From: Comamonadaceae bacterium
Lineage (GTDB): Bacteria > Pseudomonadota > Gammaproteobacteria > Burkholderiales > Burkholderiaceae_C
Length of the DNA: 41,916 nt
Assembly: GCA_025356545.1 (NCBI GenBank)
Contig: JANXSU010000154.1
Location: forward strand, 1 to 41,916
Reading direction: 5' to 3'
Shown: piece by piece, positions 40,475 to 41,916 of the stretch
Layout of the letters: each line of letters begins with the position of its first letter
Numbering within the stretch: the first letter of the stretch is position 1
The notes under the pieces: generated by a model
What the model was told of the DNA's origin: nothing
What the model saw: only the letters and a program-made list of their open reading frames with translations
The model's database searches: none
Made by a program: the position numbers and the translations under genes

Positions 40475-41916
40475 ATGAAGTTGCACCGATCACTGTGCTT
40501 GGTTTTCGCTTGCTTGGTGTTCCCCCCCCAGGTGCATGCGCAGGTCGAAAATTTGCCTGAAATTCAAATCGTAGGTCCGCGAAATCCGGCGATTGGTGAA
40601 GCCGACAGCGCGAGCGAAGGTGCGGCAGAGCGGGAGTCATTCCAAAGCCGACCCAAGTTGCGCCCCGGTGACATCATCGAAGCCGTGCCCGGCGTGGTGG
40701 CCACCCAGCACTCGGGTGACGGCAAGGCCAACCAGTATTTCTTGCGTGGCTTCAACCTGGATCACGGTACGGACTTCTCCATCCAGCTGGACGGCATGCC
40801 CATCAATATGCCGACGCACGCACACGGTCAAGGCTATTCCGATCTGAACTTTTTGATCCCTGAACTGGTGTCTGGCTTACGCTACCGCAAAGGGCCGTAC
40901 TCGGTCGATGCGGGGGACTTTTCACTCGCGGGCAGTGCCAGCATGGATTACGTGCGCACCCTGGAGCAGCCTTTTGCCCAGTTCACGCTGGGGCCTAACA
41001 ACTACCAACGCAGCTTGATGGTTGGCTCGCGCAGCGATGATGACCAAACCTGGCTGGGGGCGTTGGAGCTGGTCGGTAACGATGGGCCTTGGCAAAACGC
41101 CGAGGGGCTGCGCAAGCTCAATGCAGTCCTGCGCTACGCACAAGGTACGCGAAGCCAGGGCTGGAACGTAACGGCCATGGCCTATGACAGCCGCTGGAAT
41201 GCCACAGACCAAATCCCCCAGCGCAGCATTGACAATGGCACGCTCTCGCGCTTCGGCACAGTCGATCCCTCAGACGGTGGCCAGACGCGCCGTCTGAGCC
41301 TGTCAGGGCAATGGTTCAACACCAGTGCGTTAGGACAGACCCAGCTCAGCGCCTATGCCATCGACTCGGCCCTGAGCCTGTGGTCCAACTTCACCTACAA
41401 CCTAAATCGCCCGGTACAGGGTGACCAGTTTGAGCAAACCGACCGGCGTCGTGTCTATGGCGCACAAGCGTCCCACAAATTGAGCAACACCCTCGCCGGG
41501 TTGGAGGGCGTGCTCAGCCTGGGCGCGCAGTGGCGCGGTGACCGCATAGGCGAAGTGGGCCTGTACCTGACGCAAGCGCGCGCGCGCGACACCACGGTGC
41601 GCATGGACGGCGTGTCGCAAGATGCGTTCTCGATCTATGCCCAGCAACTGCTGAACTTCAGCCCCCAATGGCGGGCTTATGTGGGACTGCGCAGCGATGT
41701 GTTGAATTACCAGGTCAAGGGCCAGGAGCCCGTCTTCGGTCCGGGTAACAGCGGCAGCGGCAGTGACTCGCTGTGGCAACCCAAGGCGGGGTTGGCGTGG
41801 ACGCTGTCACCTCACAGCGAGCTGTATGCCAACGCCGGTGTTGGCTTTCACAGCAACGATGTGCGCGGTGCCACCATCACCAGCGACCCGCAAACTGGCT
41901 TGCCCGCAGCGCGCGT
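40475..41916 (+). CDS. TonB-dependent outer-membrane receptor (partial, runs off window)
   Basis: I translated this by hand; the track misses it because no stop occurs before the end. It begins MKLHRSLCLVFACLVFPPQVHAQ (signal peptide), then ENLPEIQIVGPR. The plug domain has LRPGDIIEAVPGVVATQHSGDGKANQYFLRGFNLDHGTDFSIQLDGMPINMPTHAHGQGYSDLNFLIPELVSGLRYRKGPY, a very typical plug with a histidine-containing apex (THAHGQGY). The beta-barrel strands follow to the window end. About 480 codons are seen and the C-terminal half of the barrel is missing. It imports a large or chelated nutrient using TonB energy; the ligand is unknown. The gene lies 123 bases after the duplicated fragment. Confidence 0.9.
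   Translation, partial: MKLHRSLCLVFACLVFPPQVHAQVENLPEIQIVGPRNPAIGEADSASEGAAERESFQSRPKLRPGDIIEAVPGVVATQHSGDGKANQYFLRGFNLDHGTDFSIQLDGMPINMPTHAHGQGYSDLNFLIPELVSGLRYRKGPYSVDAGDFSLAGSASMDYVRTLEQPFAQFTLGPNNYQRSLMVGSRSDDDQTWLGALELVGNDGPWQNAEGLRKLNAVLRYAQGTRSQGWNVTAMAYDSRWNATDQIPQRSIDNGTLSRFGTVDPSDGGQTRRLSLSGQWFNTSALGQTQLSAYAIDSALSLWSNFTYNLNRPVQGDQFEQTDRRRVYGAQASHKLSNTLAGLEGVLSLGAQWRGDRIGEVGLYLTQARARDTTVRMDGVSQDAFSIYAQQLLNFSPQWRAYVGLRSDVLNYQVKGQEPVFGPGNSGSGSDSLWQPKAGLAWTLSPHSELYANAGVGFHSNDVRGATITSDPQTGLPAAR

Noticed and set aside
1-41916. CRISPR arrays, tRNA or rRNA genes
   Set aside because: No regularly spaced repeat array and no tRNA or rRNA-like sequence was seen on reading either strand; a covariance-model scan was not possible.

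Overview
The window reads as a chromosomal segment of a betaproteobacterium of the order Burkholderiales, most likely family Comamonadaceae (Rhodoferax/Polaromonas/Limnohabitans-like). This rests on three things: a block of housekeeping genes in an order I recognise from that family, many Bug/TctC-type periplasmic binding proteins, and short dispersed repeats of a kind I associate with those genomes. No search was possible, so the family assignment is recognition, not proof. I saw no rRNA, tRNA or CRISPR.

Region 1 (1-14 kb) is core. It holds folate enzymes (partial FolB, a pteridine-reductase-like SDR, 5-formyl-THF cyclo-ligase), a MidA/NDUFAF7-type methyltransferase, a DUF2905 protein, a decayed SDR, CCA-adding enzyme, an NDUFA9-like protein, a soluble lytic transglycosylase, an MBL-fold protein, a DUF6279 lipoprotein, GlmU, a soluble histidine kinase and GlmS. 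GlmU and GlmS are enzymes of UDP-GlcNAc synthesis. Several genes carry in-frame copies of short repeats.

Region 2 (14-23.6 kb) is accessory. It holds a HipB/HipA toxin-antitoxin pair with an inverted-repeat operator, a DUF1345 membrane protein, an IS630-type transposase remnant fused onto the start of a cytochrome c gene, an esterase/TctC pair, two small envelope proteins, a MetE-C-like protein and an orphan PilB/GspE ATPase with a MshEN (c-di-GMP-type) domain.

Region 3 (23.9-38.8 kb) is a catabolic and uptake cluster, nearly all on the + strand. It has four more TctC/Bug binding proteins (five in the window) but only one TctB-TctA membrane pair. It also encodes an Ldh-family dehydrogenase, an MBL hydrolase, a family-3 binding protein without a signal peptide, a polysaccharide deacetylase (minus strand), an alpha/beta hydrolase, MmgE/PrpD, an SDR without the canonical tyrosine, an AbrB-family membrane protein and a D-2-hydroxyacid dehydrogenase. 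Together they suggest import and oxidation of small organic acids whose identity the sequence does not reveal.

Region 4 (38.6-41.9 kb) holds a tandem pair of GNAT-like genes between two copies of the 3' end of the D-2-hydroxyacid dehydrogenase gene. The copies share 91 identical bases and then have diverged tails. This looks like a small module inserted at the 3' end of a gene, and it is the most unusual structure in the window. A TonB-dependent receptor, cut by the window end, follows.
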